Program-made: the position numbers and the translations under genes
In this document: in pieces, positions 1 through 7,983 of the stretch
How the letters are laid out: each line of letters opens with the position of its first letter
Position numbering within the stretch: the stretch's first letter is position 1
Notes under the pieces: generated by a model
Database searches by the model: none
Told to the model about the DNA's origin: nothing
The model's input: only the letters and a program-made list of their open reading frames with translations
NCBI GenBank assembly: GCA_913061025.1
Contig: CAJXUJ010000021.1
Location: 1 to 12,908 of the forward strand
Origin: an uncultured Actinomycetes bacterium
Lineage (GTDB): Bacteria; Actinomycetota; Actinomycetes; S36-B12
DNA length: 12,908 nucleotides
Direction: 5' to 3'

Positions 1-197
1 AGTCGAGTTCCGTCAGGTGTGGTCAGTTCACGGACCTCACCACGCAAGGTTCCGAGGACGGATTCCTCATCGGACGCGACCGCCGAACGACGAACAAGCG
101 CGCGCTCTGCCAGAACGCCAACAGCAGCTCCGGCCGCCACGACGCCCGCCGCCGCGACGCCGCGCCCGGCAAGACGCCATGCCGACGAAATGTCCAT
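1..197 (-). CDS. Alpha/beta hydrolase family protein, N-terminal fragment (cut by window edge)
   Basis: Reading the minus strand from an ATG at 197 gives 65 codons that stay open to the left edge. The fragment begins MDISSAWRLAGRG and continues with an alanine/glycine/valine-rich stretch (about residues 13-30) that looks like a single membrane anchor or uncleaved signal. It ends in a charged segment followed by ELTTPDGTR, the usual run-in to the first beta strand of an alpha/beta hydrolase. The catalytic triad lies outside the window, so the family call rests on the N-terminal pattern and on context: actinomycetes often have such a hydrolase between alr and the tsaE/tsaB genes. The start lies 5 nt after the alr stop, with a GGTGGGGG purine run upstream inside the alr end, so it is probably co-transcribed with alr. 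The substrate is unknown. Confidence 0.7.
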   Translation of the reverse strand, partial: MDISSAWRLAGRGVAAAGVVAAGAAVGVLAERALVRRSAVASDEESVLGTLRGEVRELTTPDGTR

Positions 198-202
198 CGG
201 GC

Positions 203-1348
203 CTATTGTCCCCCACCGCCGATGTACTCACGGGGCACCCGCGCGCTTATCCGAGTGACGATCTCGTAACCGATCGTCTCGGCCCAACCCGCCCAATCGT
301 CGGCCGTTGGCTCCCCCGAATCCCCTGAGCCGAAGACAACCACTTCATCGCCAGGCTGTTCACTGCTCGTCGGGCCGAGGTCCACCACGAACTGATCCAT
401 CGCGATCACTCCGAGCACCGGACACCGACGCGCACCGACGAGCACCTCGGCCCTATTCGACGCCGCTCGCGGAATTCCATCGGCGTAGCCCACCGGCACG
501 AGTCCAACGGTCGTCGATCGATCGGCAACCCACCGCCCGCCGTAGGACACTGCAGTTCCCGCGGTGATCGTCTTGACGTGGGCCAGTCGAGCCCGAAGGG
601 ACATCGCGGGGGTGAGCCCGAGGTCCGCGCTCGTCCCCATCGCCGTACCTGGGGTAAGACCGTAGATCGCTATCCCGGCACGGAGCATGTCGAAAGCGAG
701 GTCCGGCCGACTCAGTGCGGCCGCACTGTTGCCCAGGTGGCGAATCGGCGAGGTGATACCGACCTGGTCAAGCAGGTCGCAGGCTTCGGCAAATACCTGC
801 GCCTGTGCGTCGTTGGTGGGGTTTTCGGTTTCATCGGCGCTGGCTAGATGCGACCACACTCCGACGATCTCGATCCAGCCGGCTTCCTGGGCCGCCAGCG
901 CCGATGCGAAGACCGGCTCCCACGATTCCCGAGGCAGCCCGTTTCGAGTGAGACCCGTGTCCACCTTCACGTGCACCCGGGCTCGCCCACCGATCCGCTG
1001 AGCCGCGGTGACGACCTCCACCAGAGCCAGGTCGCTCGACACCGAGAGATCCACATCGGCCGCAATGCAGTCGACCAGGCCCGGATCACCGGGCGCCCAC
1101 AACCAGGCCAACAGCCGACCTCGGTCCCCGGCGGCGCGGAGTGTCAGAGCCTCGGCCGGCAGGGCCACGCCAAGCCACTGCGCACCGAGCGAGCGCAACA
1201 GTTGCGCTACCCGTCGATCACCGTGGCCGTAGGCGTCGGCTTTGACGACCCCCATGACCGGAACCCCGGCGGCATACAAACGTTGATAGTTCGATGCGAT
1301 GGCGTCCAGATCCACGACCGCACGGGCGCGGCTGGGATCTCCGGTCAT
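203..1348 (-). CDS. alr: Alanine racemase
   Basis: PLP-dependent racemase that interconverts L- and D-alanine in the cytoplasm and supplies D-Ala for peptidoglycan. The 381-residue product has the usual family length. The PLP-binding lysine is K36 in VVKADAYGHG. The N-terminal TIM barrel carries the TGLTRNG segment (131-137), with its arginine that contacts the cofactor region, and HLGNSAA (204-210). The C-terminal domain carries the second catalytic residue, Y269 in AVSYGG, plus GYADGIPR (287-294) and IAMDQFVVDLG (315-325). All key residues are present, so it should be active. The ATG overlaps the stop of the upstream nnr gene in an ATGA arrangement, which points to translational coupling. 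A hydrolase gene follows 5 nt downstream. Confidence 0.97.
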   Translation of the reverse strand: MTGDPSRARAVVDLDAIASNYQRLYAAGVPVMGVVKADAYGHGDRRVAQLLRSLGAQWLGVALPAEALTLRAAGDRGRLLAWLWAPGDPGLVDCIAADVDLSVSSDLALVEVVTAAQRIGGRARVHVKVDTGLTRNGLPRESWEPVFASALAAQEAGWIEIVGVWSHLASADETENPTNDAQAQVFAEACDLLDQVGITSPIRHLGNSAAALSRPDLAFDMLRAGIAIYGLTPGTAMGTSADLGLTPAMSLRARLAHVKTITAGTAVSYGGRWVADRSTTVGLVPVGYADGIPRAASNRAEVLVGARRCPVLGVIAMDQFVVDLGPTSSEQPGDEVVVFGSGDSGEPTADDWAGWAETIGYEIVTRISARVPREYIGGGGQ

Positions 1349-2841
1349 GCCCGCAAGCCTGCCAGGTCTCCCGTTCGTACCCGAGCGATCGCCTCGGGAA
1401 GGGCGCCGCGGATGTCCGTTGCCACAACCGGATGCTCACCGCCAGCGGCGAGCCGGCCGGCGAATCCGTGCAACCACACTGCCCCCGCCGCAAGGAGGCC
1501 AGGGTCCACATCAGGACGGGCAGCGAGCATTCCGGCAAGAAGTCCACTCAAGACATCGCCGCTCCCCGCACAGGCCAGATCCGCGGTTGCCGCCGTGTCG
1601 ACGAAACGCTCACCCTCCGGAGTCCAGATCGTCGAACCCGGTCCTTTGAGCAACACAATCGCCCCCGTTGCGGCGGCAACCTCGCGAGGATTGGTGAGGT
1701 CACCGAGGGCCTGCCGGAGGCGCGCGAACTCACCGGCGTGAGGTGTAATCACCGTGATGCGCCCAGACGTCGAGCGTTGTGCCAGCAGATCGCGGAGTTC
1801 TGTCGAGTCGGCAACGCAGCCGAGCGCACCGGCGTCCAGCACGACCGGGGCCTCGGATTCCAGGACCATCCGTACGGTCGGGCCGTCCTCGGGGGTGAAT
1901 CCGGGACCACATACCCACGCCCGCACCCGCGGGTCCTGACGAAGGTCGGAGGCATCGGCGACGACGTCCGGATAGGCGCTCACGACCGATGTCGCCACCC
2001 CGTCACCACGATCGAGAAATCGCACCATCCCCACACCCGAGTAACGAGCGGCACCAGCCGTCAGCACGGCTGCGCCCGGGAAAGAGCCGCTACCCGCGGC
2101 AACCGCCACCACGCCTCGTCGGTACTTGTGGTCGTCGTCGTTCGGTGGTGGGACCAACGAGGCGACGTCTGGAGCCTCGAGTACGCGGTACTGCGGCTCG
2201 GGAAGCTCCTCGGCCAACCCGATATCCACGAGGTGGACAGCTCCGGCGTATCGCGTAGCGGGGTGGAGGAACAGCCCGGGTTTGTAGCAGCCGAACGTCA
2301 CCGTCACGTCGGCGTCGAAGGCGACTCCGGGAACGTCCCCGCCATCAGCGTCAACTCCGCTGGGGAGATCGACGGCCACTCGGAGCCCATCGGCGCCATT
2401 CGCCTGCTTGACGATGCCGGCTGCGGGTTCACGCAAGGCACCGCGCGCACCAATGCCCACGATCCCGTCGAGGATGAGATCCGCATCGGCGATGAGAGTT
2501 CTGACGTCTACCTTCTCTACGCCTCGGACTCGACCTCCGCAGCGAACGAGTGCCGCCGCACCTGCATCATGGAAAGAGTCCGATAGACACACAGCCTCAA
2601 CCGCCATTCCCCGGTCAGCCAGGTGCGCCCCGGCGAATAGGGCATCACCTCCGTTGTTGCCAGCACCGGCGAGGATCACAACCCGAGCACCGACAACGCT
2701 CCCGCGAACTTCCCGAACGAGACGGACGCACCGGACCGCAAGACCACGGGCGGCCGTCTGCATGAGCGAGCCCTCGGGTTCTCGAGCCAGGACATTGAGC
2801 TCGGCAGCGCGCACCGATTCGACCGGGTAGAGCCCGAACAT
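1345..2841 (-). CDS. nnr: Bifunctional NAD(P)H-hydrate epimerase / ADP-dependent (S)-NAD(P)H-hydrate dehydratase
   Basis: Metabolite-repair enzyme that epimerises damaged NAD(P)H hydrate and dehydrates the S form back to NAD(P)H, using ADP. The 498-residue protein is the usual fusion. The YjeF_N-type epimerase domain (about 1-215) has AGAGNNGGD (58-66), DGIVGIGARG (125-134) and DLPSGVDADGG (158-168). The ribokinase-like dehydratase domain (about 225-495) has TPHAGEFARL (366-375), LLKGPGS (397-403) and the catalytic-aspartate motif AGSGDVLSG (425-433). Two starts are possible: GTG at 2844 gives a 4-nt overlap with the glmS stop, and ATG at 2841 overlaps it by 1 nt (the run reads GTGATG). I chose ATG; the difference is one residue. 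The 3' end overlaps alr by 4 nt. It is often seen beside alr and glmS in actinomycetes. Confidence 0.95.
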   Translation of the reverse strand: MFGLYPVESVRAAELNVLAREPEGSLMQTAARGLAVRCVRLVREVRGSVVGARVVILAGAGNNGGDALFAGAHLADRGMAVEAVCLSDSFHDAGAAALVRCGGRVRGVEKVDVRTLIADADLILDGIVGIGARGALREPAAGIVKQANGADGLRVAVDLPSGVDADGGDVPGVAFDADVTVTFGCYKPGLFLHPATRYAGAVHLVDIGLAEELPEPQYRVLEAPDVASLVPPPNDDDHKYRRGVVAVAAGSGSFPGAAVLTAGAARYSGVGMVRFLDRGDGVATSVVSAYPDVVADASDLRQDPRVRAWVCGPGFTPEDGPTVRMVLESEAPVVLDAGALGCVADSTELRDLLAQRSTSGRITVITPHAGEFARLRQALGDLTNPREVAAATGAIVLLKGPGSTIWTPEGERFVDTAATADLACAGSGDVLSGLLAGMLAARPDVDPGLLAAGAVWLHGFAGRLAAGGEHPVVATDIRGALPEAIARVRTGDLAGLRA

Positions 2842-4691
2842 CACTCCACCGTGACGGACTTCGCGAGGTTACGAGGTTGATCCACATCGTGACCTTTGAC
2901 GGTCGCCAACTCGCAGGCGAACACCTGAAGCGGGACGGTGGATACGAGCGGCTGCATCAATGTTGGAGTCTCGGGGACTCGGATGATGTGATCGGCAAAT
3001 CCCGTAATGGCGTCATCACCTTCCTCCGCGATCGCAATGACCGATGCACCACGAGCTCTCACTTCTTGGATGTTGGACACGATCTTGTCGTGAAGGACCG
3101 CGCGGCCACGCGGGGACGGCACCACCACGATCACCGGGATCCCCTCCTCGATCAGGGCGATCGGTCCGTGCTTGAGTTCACCGGCGGGGAAACCCTCGGC
3201 ATGCATGTAGGCGAGCTCCTTGAGCTTCAGCGCACCCTCGAGGGCGACCGGGTATCCGACGTGCCGCCCAAGGAACAACACCGACGACGCGTCGGCGTAC
3301 TGCTGCGCGAGTTCGCGCACCGGTTCCACCGTGTCGAGAACGAGGTCGACCTTCTGCGGCATGTCGCCTAGCTCGGCGAGGATTGCACGGATCTCATCCT
3401 CGAACATCGTCCCCCGCGCTTGTGCGAGGTACAGGCCGACCAGGTAGGCGGCAATGATCTGAGTCAAGAATGCCTTGGTCGACGCCACGGCTATCTCGGG
3501 ACCGGCGTAGGTGTAAAGGACGGCGTCGGACTCACGGGGAATGGTCGAGCCGACGGTGTTACAAATGGCAAGCGTCCGAGCCCCCTGCGCCTTCGCATGC
3601 CGCAGCGCCATGAGCGTGTCCATCGTTTCGCCTGATTGCGAGATGGCAATGACCAATGAGTCCGGACCAACGATCGGATCCCGGTACCGGAATTCGCTGG
3701 CAAGCTCGACATCAACGGGGAGCCGGGTCCAGTGTTCGATCGCGTACTTGGCGACCATCCCCGCATGCGCTGCCGTTCCGCAGGCGACAACAACAACCTT
3801 CGTTATGTCACGAAGCACGGCGTCATCGAGATCCGTCTCGTCCAACTGGATCCGATGCTCGGCGTTAATCCGTCCGCGCAGCGAATCGGCGACCGCCTTT
3901 GGCTGCTCGGCGATCTCTTTCAACATGAAGAGGTCGTAGCCACCCTTCTCCGCCGCCGATGCGTCCCAATCGACGGTGTACGGCGTGGCCTGCACCGGAC
4001 TACCCATGAAATCGGTGACTTCGACGCCGTCTGCACGAACGATGACGATCTGATCCTGCCCGAGCTCAAGAGCATTGCGCGTGTGCTCGACGAAAGCCGC
4101 GACATCGCTCGCCAAGAAGTTTTCGCCTTCGCCTAACCCGACAACGAGAGGAGAGTTTCGTCGAGCACCGACGACGAGTGTTGGATCACGGGGATCCATC
4201 GCGACGAGTGTGAAAGCACCCTCGAGCCTGTGGCACACCGCTTGCATGGCCCTCGGCAGGTCATCGCCGACCTCGGGCAGCGCCCGCGCGAGCAGATGCG
4301 CCACGATCTCGGTGTCCGTCTCCGAAGCGAGGTGAACTCCATCGTTCGCCAGTTCCGTGCGTAGGGACGCGAAGTTCTCGATGATGCCGTTATGGATGAC
4401 GGCCACCCGTCCGTCCTCACTCAGGTGCGGATGCGCGTTGTGATCGGTCGGGCCTCCGTGCGTGGCCCAGCGGGTATGTCCGATTCCGGTCGTGGACTGC
4501 GGAAGCGGATCTTGGCCGATCAGCGTCTCGAGGTTGGCGAGTTTGCCGGCCTTCTTGCGCACTTCAAGTTGGCCGTCACTGATGACCGCCACCCCAGCGG
4601 AGTCGTATCCGCGGTACTCCAGTCGCCGTAGCCCAGCCACCACAACTTCGAGGGCCTGCTTTTGGCCTACATACCCGACGATTCCGCACAT
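2841..4691 (-). CDS. glmS: Glutamine--fructose-6-phosphate aminotransferase (isomerizing)
   Basis: First enzyme of hexosamine synthesis: fructose-6-P plus glutamine gives glucosamine-6-P plus glutamate, feeding UDP-GlcNAc for peptidoglycan. The start must be ATG 4691, because the catalytic nucleophile is Cys2 in MCGIVGYVG, exposed after Met removal. The frame stays open to 4736 but that start would bury the cysteine. The glutaminase domain (about 1-220) has RLEYRGYDSAG (23-33), HTRWATHG (72-79), NGIIEN (101-106) and SETDTE (123-128). The first SIS domain has ACGTAAHAG (303-311), SQSGETMDTL (351-360) and ASTKAF (403-408). The second SIS domain has FLGRHVGYPVALEGALKLKE (473-492). The C terminus DQPRNLAKSVTVE closes the sugar site. 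Length is 616 aa, as expected. No Shine-Dalgarno is visible; see the -10 element at 4699-4704. It is divergent from the DUF389 gene and coupled to nnr. Confidence 0.97.
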   Translation of the reverse strand: MCGIVGYVGQKQALEVVVAGLRRLEYRGYDSAGVAVISDGQLEVRKKAGKLANLETLIGQDPLPQSTTGIGHTRWATHGGPTDHNAHPHLSEDGRVAVIHNGIIENFASLRTELANDGVHLASETDTEIVAHLLARALPEVGDDLPRAMQAVCHRLEGAFTLVAMDPRDPTLVVGARRNSPLVVGLGEGENFLASDVAAFVEHTRNALELGQDQIVIVRADGVEVTDFMGSPVQATPYTVDWDASAAEKGGYDLFMLKEIAEQPKAVADSLRGRINAEHRIQLDETDLDDAVLRDITKVVVVACGTAAHAGMVAKYAIEHWTRLPVDVELASEFRYRDPIVGPDSLVIAISQSGETMDTLMALRHAKAQGARTLAICNTVGSTIPRESDAVLYTYAGPEIAVASTKAFLTQIIAAYLVGLYLAQARGTMFEDEIRAILAELGDMPQKVDLVLDTVEPVRELAQQYADASSVLFLGRHVGYPVALEGALKLKELAYMHAEGFPAGELKHGPIALIEEGIPVIVVVPSPRGRAVLHDKIVSNIQEVRARGASVIAIAEEGDDAITGFADHIIRVPETPTLMQPLVSTVPLQVFACELATVKGHDVDQPRNLAKSVTVE

Positions 4692-4698
4692 GCGCGCA

Positions 4699-4704
4699 AG
4701 ACTA
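4699..4704 (-). promoter_or_regulatory. Candidate -10 element for leaderless glmS transcript
   Basis: On the minus strand the sequence reads TAGTCT, then seven bases, then the glmS ATG. It fits the actinobacterial TAnnnT -10 consensus and places the transcript start at or next to the A of the start codon. No purine-rich Shine-Dalgarno precedes the ATG. I see no -35 match at 16-18 bp; a TTGTCA lies only 9 bp upstream, which is too close. This is inferred from pattern only. Confidence 0.45.
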
Positions 4705-4728
4705 CGCCCGAGGTGACAAGGTAGTGCC

Positions 4729-5709
4729 GTGCTCACCGTGCGGGTCTCGTGTCCTTCGGACCTGAGTCAGCGCTGCGAGCAGATTCTCCGGGCCGCCCCT
4801 AGCCTCACCGGCCTGGCGAAATTTCCCGGAGCGAGCGCTGATCCGATCGGTGATGTCTTCGAAGCCGAGGTCGAACGAGACGCGGTCAACGACCTCGTCG
4901 GTGGGCTCATCGAACTCGGGGTTGCAAAGACAGGCTCAATTCAAATCGTGAGTTCTGATGCGTGGGTATCCGAACGCGCTCTCAAGGCAGAGGAAACCTC
5001 TCCCGACGCCGACAACGTCGTCTGGCCAGAGGTCATCGAACAGGCGTATGAGCAATCCAAGGTCACGCCAGCTTTTCTCGCCTTCATGACGATGGCGACA
5101 CTGCTGGCCTCAATCGCAGTCATCACCGACTCACCCATCCTGGTGGTCGGTGCGATGGTGCTCGGACCGGAGTTCATGGCCGTCATCGCCATGGGCCTAG
5201 CCCTCGTTCGCAAACGCCGGACACTTCTTCACCAGGCCGCCCGCACGCTTGTGATCGGATTCGGCTTCTCGGTGACCGTAACGGTCATTTTTGTTGCGAT
5301 CGCGCGTGCTATCGGGCTAGCGACCCTCGCGGACGTGAGCGCCGAGCGACCCGGGGTCTCCTTCATCTACACGCCGAACGTGTGGTCACTTCTTGTCGCG
5401 ATTATCGCCGCCGCAGCAGGTGTGCTCGCCCTCACTACATCGCAATCGACCGGCATCATCGGGGTCTTTATCTCCGTCACCACGATTCCGGCATCGGGCA
5501 ACGTCGCCGTCGGACTCGTCTTCGCGCAGTGGAATCAGGTGGGCGGTAGCGCTCTGCAACTAGCGATCAACCTGACCGGGATGGCACTCGCCGGATGGGC
5601 CACGCTCGCCCTACGCCAGCGCATGTCGGAGCGGACTAGTCGACAGCTAGCTCAGAACTCACGACGGCGGCTATGGCGCCGGCTAGTCGCTCGGCATCCT
5701 CAGCCGTAG
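4729..5709 (+). CDS. DUF389 family six-helix membrane protein of unknown function
   Basis: This is the only plus-strand gene in the window. The 326-residue product has a soluble N-terminal domain (about 1-110) beginning MLTVRVSCPSD, which resembles the small ACT-like/ferredoxin-like fold of DUF389 proteins. Six predicted membrane segments follow, at about 113-132, 136-160, 173-198, 217-236, 242-267 and 274-295. The signature GAMVLGPEF (141-149) and the segment IIGVFISVTTIPASGNVAVGL (243-263) match the conserved core of the family. The tail (296-326) is strongly basic (SRRRLWRRL), consistent with a cytoplasmic end. The start is GTG 4729, preceded by AGGTGACAAGG. The gene lies 37 bp head-to-head from glmS, and its last 74 bp overlap the glmM end. 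No biochemical role is established for the family, so I assign none; position beside glmS/glmM alone does not show a cell-wall role. Confidence 0.85.
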   Translation: MLTVRVSCPSDLSQRCEQILRAAPSLTGLAKFPGASADPIGDVFEAEVERDAVNDLVGGLIELGVAKTGSIQIVSSDAWVSERALKAEETSPDADNVVWPEVIEQAYEQSKVTPAFLAFMTMATLLASIAVITDSPILVVGAMVLGPEFMAVIAMGLALVRKRRTLLHQAARTLVIGFGFSVTVTVIFVAIARAIGLATLADVSAERPGVSFIYTPNVWSLLVAIIAAAAGVLALTTSQSTGIIGVFISVTTIPASGNVAVGLVFAQWNQVGGSALQLAINLTGMALAGWATLALRQRMSERTSRQLAQNSRRRLWRRLVARHPQP

Positions 5710-6985
5710 GCGCCTCGACCATTACTCGGATCACCGGCTCGGTACCCGACGGCCGGAGCAGTATCCGCCCGCGGCCCGCGAGTTCGGCCTCGGCTTCAGA
5801 TAGGGCCGCGCGCAGGGTGTCGTTGGTATCGATCGCGCTCTTGTCCACTCCCCCGACGTTCACCAAAACCTGCGGCAGTTTCTCGACCTGAGCGGCCAGT
5901 TCCGCGAGGGAGGAACCGGTGCGAGCCATCTCGGCGAGGACGTGCAGTGCGGTGAGCACTCCGTCGCCCGTCGTGGCGTAATCGGACATCACCACGTGGC
6001 CACTTTGCTCACCGCCGAGCACGAAGCCGTGAGAGCGCATTGCCTCGAGGACGTAGCGATCACCAACCGCTGTCTCAGCAACGGTGATCCCCGCATCGTC
6101 CATCGCCAGTTTGAAACCAAGGTTGGCCATGACCGTCGTGACGACGGTGTTGCCCTGCAATCGGCCACGATCACGAAGAGCGGTGGCAAGAATGGCCAGG
6201 ATGTGATCTCCGTCGATGACCGATCCGTCAGCGGCCACCGCTAGACAGCGATCGGCGTCACCGTCATGAGCGATTCCGATATCAGCGCCGGCAGTGCGAA
6301 CCGACTCGATGAGCGAGCCCAGGTGGGTGGAGCCACAGTTCTCGTTGATGTTCCAACCATCGGGTGACGCGTGGATTGCCGTGACATCCGCGCCTGCGCG
6401 GGACATCGCTTCGGGAGCAACCTCGAACGCCGCGCCATTGGCACAGTCCACAATCACGCTGAGTCCGTCGAGTGACACATCAATCGTGCTGACCAGGAAA
6501 TCCGCGTATCGCGAGGACGCCGTGGTGTCCCGAGTCACCCGACCGACATCGGTTCCCACCGGCCTGTCCCACTGTTCGCCCATCCGCTGCTCGATCGCAT
6601 CTTCGATGTGGTCGGCGAGCTTGTGACCGCCTCGCGCGAAGAACTTGATGCCGTTGTCGGGCATCGGATTGTGAGACGCGGAGAGCATCACACCGAGATC
6701 GGCATCGAGTTCGGCCGTGAGCCAGGCCACTGCGGGCGTCGGCACAACGCCGGCAACGGTGACGTCTACGCCCGCGCTCGCAAGACCCGCGACGACCGCA
6801 GCCTCAAGGAATTCACCGCTGGCCCGGGTATCGCGACCAACGACAGCCCGGGGTCGATGTCCAACGAAGGCACCGACATCCCCGAGTACGTGCGCCGCCG
6901 CCACCGCGAGATCGACGGCGAGTTCCGCCGTGATGTCGCGGTTGGCGAGACCGCGTACCCCGTCCGTGCCGAAGAGTCGGCCCAC
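5636..6985 (-). CDS. glmM: Phosphoglucosamine mutase
   Basis: Converts glucosamine-6-P to glucosamine-1-P, the step after GlmS on the way to UDP-GlcNAc. The frame is open to 7312, but the residues before VGRLFGTDGVRG are the rpsI gene read out of frame. GTG 6985, preceded by GAGGA at a 7-nt spacing, gives a 449-residue protein of normal length. Conserved sites are GTDGVRG (6-12), the phosphoserine loop SASHNP (102-107; the second serine is the one phosphorylated in the family), the magnesium loop DGDADRC with D241, D243 and D245, the sugar-specificity loop GEQSGH, and the phosphate-binding RPSGTEPVIRVMVE near the C terminus. The start lies 11 nt after the rpsI stop, so glmM belongs to the rplM-rpsI operon. 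Its 3' end overlaps the convergent DUF389 gene by 74 bp. Confidence 0.96.
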   Translation of the reverse strand: MGRLFGTDGVRGLANRDITAELAVDLAVAAAHVLGDVGAFVGHRPRAVVGRDTRASGEFLEAAVVAGLASAGVDVTVAGVVPTPAVAWLTAELDADLGVMLSASHNPMPDNGIKFFARGGHKLADHIEDAIEQRMGEQWDRPVGTDVGRVTRDTTASSRYADFLVSTIDVSLDGLSVIVDCANGAAFEVAPEAMSRAGADVTAIHASPDGWNINENCGSTHLGSLIESVRTAGADIGIAHDGDADRCLAVAADGSVIDGDHILAILATALRDRGRLQGNTVVTTVMANLGFKLAMDDAGITVAETAVGDRYVLEAMRSHGFVLGGEQSGHVVMSDYATTGDGVLTALHVLAEMARTGSSLAELAAQVEKLPQVLVNVGGVDKSAIDTNDTLRAALSEAEAELAGRGRILLRPSGTEPVIRVMVEAPTAEDAERLAGAIAAVVSSELAVD

Positions 6986-6992
6986 AGATGGA

Positions 6993-6997
6993 TCCTC
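6993..6997 (-). promoter_or_regulatory. Ribosome binding site of glmM
   Basis: GAGGA on the minus strand, 7 nt before the GTG at 6985. It shares one base with the rpsI stop codon and decides between the glmM start and the spurious in-frame extension into rpsI. Confidence 0.7.
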
Positions 6998-7482
6998 TAG
7001 CGCTTGCTGTATTGCGGAGCCTTGCGAGCCTTCTTGAGGCCGTACTTCTTGCGCTCCTTGGCGCGCGGATCGCGAGTGAGGAATCCGGCCTTCTTCAGCG
7101 ACGGACGGTTGTTCTCCTCGTCGATGGCGCTCAGTGCGCGGGAGATGCCCAAGCGCAGCGCACCGGCCTGACCGGAAACGCCGCCGCCGTTGATGCGCGC
7201 GATGACGTCGAAGCGGCCTTCGGCACCAAGGGTGACGAACGGCTCCTTGACCTCCTGCTGGTGCACCTTGTTCGGGAAGTACTCGTCCAGAGAACGACCG
7301 TTGATGGTCCACTGTCCGGTTCCGGGAACCAAACGAACTCGCGCGACCGCTTCCTTCCGGCGACCGATGGCAGAGCCGGGAGCCGTGGTGATCTCGCGGG
7401 CTAGGGGTGCGGACGCGGGGGTCTCGCTGGTGTACTCGGACGGAATGTCTTCCTCGATGATGTCGACAGTTGCTTCAGACAC
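6997..7482 (-). CDS. rpsI: 30S ribosomal protein S9
   Basis: Small-subunit protein whose C-terminal tail reaches the P-site tRNA. The 161-residue product has an acidic N-terminal extension of about 38 residues (MSEATVDIIEEDIPSEY...) like that of mycobacterial S9. The S9 core starts at GRRKEAVARVRL and carries the INGGGVSGQAGALRLGISRAL segment. It ends in the invariant KKARKAPQYSKR tail that contacts tRNA. The GTG start at 7482 is supported by AGAGGAA about 8 nt upstream. It follows rplM by 30 bp and is followed by glmM after 11 bp. The rplM-rpsI pair is almost universal in bacteria. Confidence 0.97.
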   Translation of the reverse strand: MSEATVDIIEEDIPSEYTSETPASAPLAREITTAPGSAIGRRKEAVARVRLVPGTGQWTINGRSLDEYFPNKVHQQEVKEPFVTLGAEGRFDVIARINGGGVSGQAGALRLGISRALSAIDEENNRPSLKKAGFLTRDPRAKERKKYGLKKARKAPQYSKR

Positions 7483-7512
7483 GGGGTATTCCTCTGCTTT
7501 CTATCCGCGCTG

Positions 7513-7956
7513 CTACTGCGCGACCTGGGAGATCTGGAACGGCTGGGGATTCTGTGCGGCGTGCGGGTGATCCGAGCCGGTGTAGATCTTGAGCTTCTTG
7601 AGCTGCTGACGCCCCAACTTGTTGTGCGGGAGCATGCCCTTGACGGCCTTCTCGATTGCGCGCTCGGGGTTGGACTCGAGGAGTTCCTCGTAGGTCGTGG
7701 CCTTCAGGCCACCGGGGTGCCCGGAGTGACGGTAGGCAATCTTCTTCTCGCGCTTGGAACCGGTGAGCGCAACCTTGTCGGCGTTGATGATCACGACGAA
7801 ATCGCCGGTGTCGACATGGGGTGCGAACGTTGCCTTGTGCTTGCCGCGCAAGAGCTGGGCGGCGTGGGTGGCAAGACGGCCGAGTACTACATCGGTCGCG
7901 TCGATGACGTGCCAGCTACGGGTGATGTCGCTGGACTTGGGACTGTAGGTGCGCAC
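7513..7956 (-). CDS. rplM: 50S ribosomal protein L13
   Basis: Early-assembly large-subunit protein. The start is GTG 7956, giving VRTYSPKSSDITRSWHVIDA and a 147-residue product, the length known from M. tuberculosis L13. The frame is open up to 8151 but the extra residues are arginine-rich and unlike L13. Core features are VLGRLATHAAQLLRGKHK, VVIINADKVALTGSK, YRHSGHPGGLK, the signature around AVKGMLPHNKLGRQ, and a YTGSDHPHAAQ C-terminal region. The upstream purine run AAGGCGG is a weak ribosome site. The 146 bp upstream hold two hairpins and a possible promoter, so the rplM-rpsI-glmM unit probably starts here rather than reading through from truA. Confidence 0.96.
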   Translation of the reverse strand: MRTYSPKSSDITRSWHVIDATDVVLGRLATHAAQLLRGKHKATFAPHVDTGDFVVIINADKVALTGSKREKKIAYRHSGHPGGLKATTYEELLESNPERAIEKAVKGMLPHNKLGRQQLKKLKIYTGSDHPHAAQNPQPFQISQVAQ

Positions 7957-7983
7957 GGGACGCCGCCTTATCTCTCGTCGGGA

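Noticed and set aside
1294..2586. A 430-codon open frame on the plus strand across nnr, and a 297-codon one at 848-1741
   Set aside because: Both lie antisense to nnr and alr, whose products carry full sets of family motifs. The plus-strand translations are arginine-rich with no recognisable domain, as expected from GC-rich antisense frames.
4692..4736. Fifteen-residue upstream extension of GlmS
   Set aside because: It would place residues before the catalytic Cys2 and abolish the glutaminase nucleophile.
6986..7312. N-terminal extension of glmM by 109 residues
   Set aside because: The extension is the rpsI coding sequence in another frame; GTG 6985 with GAGGA gives a normal GlmM.
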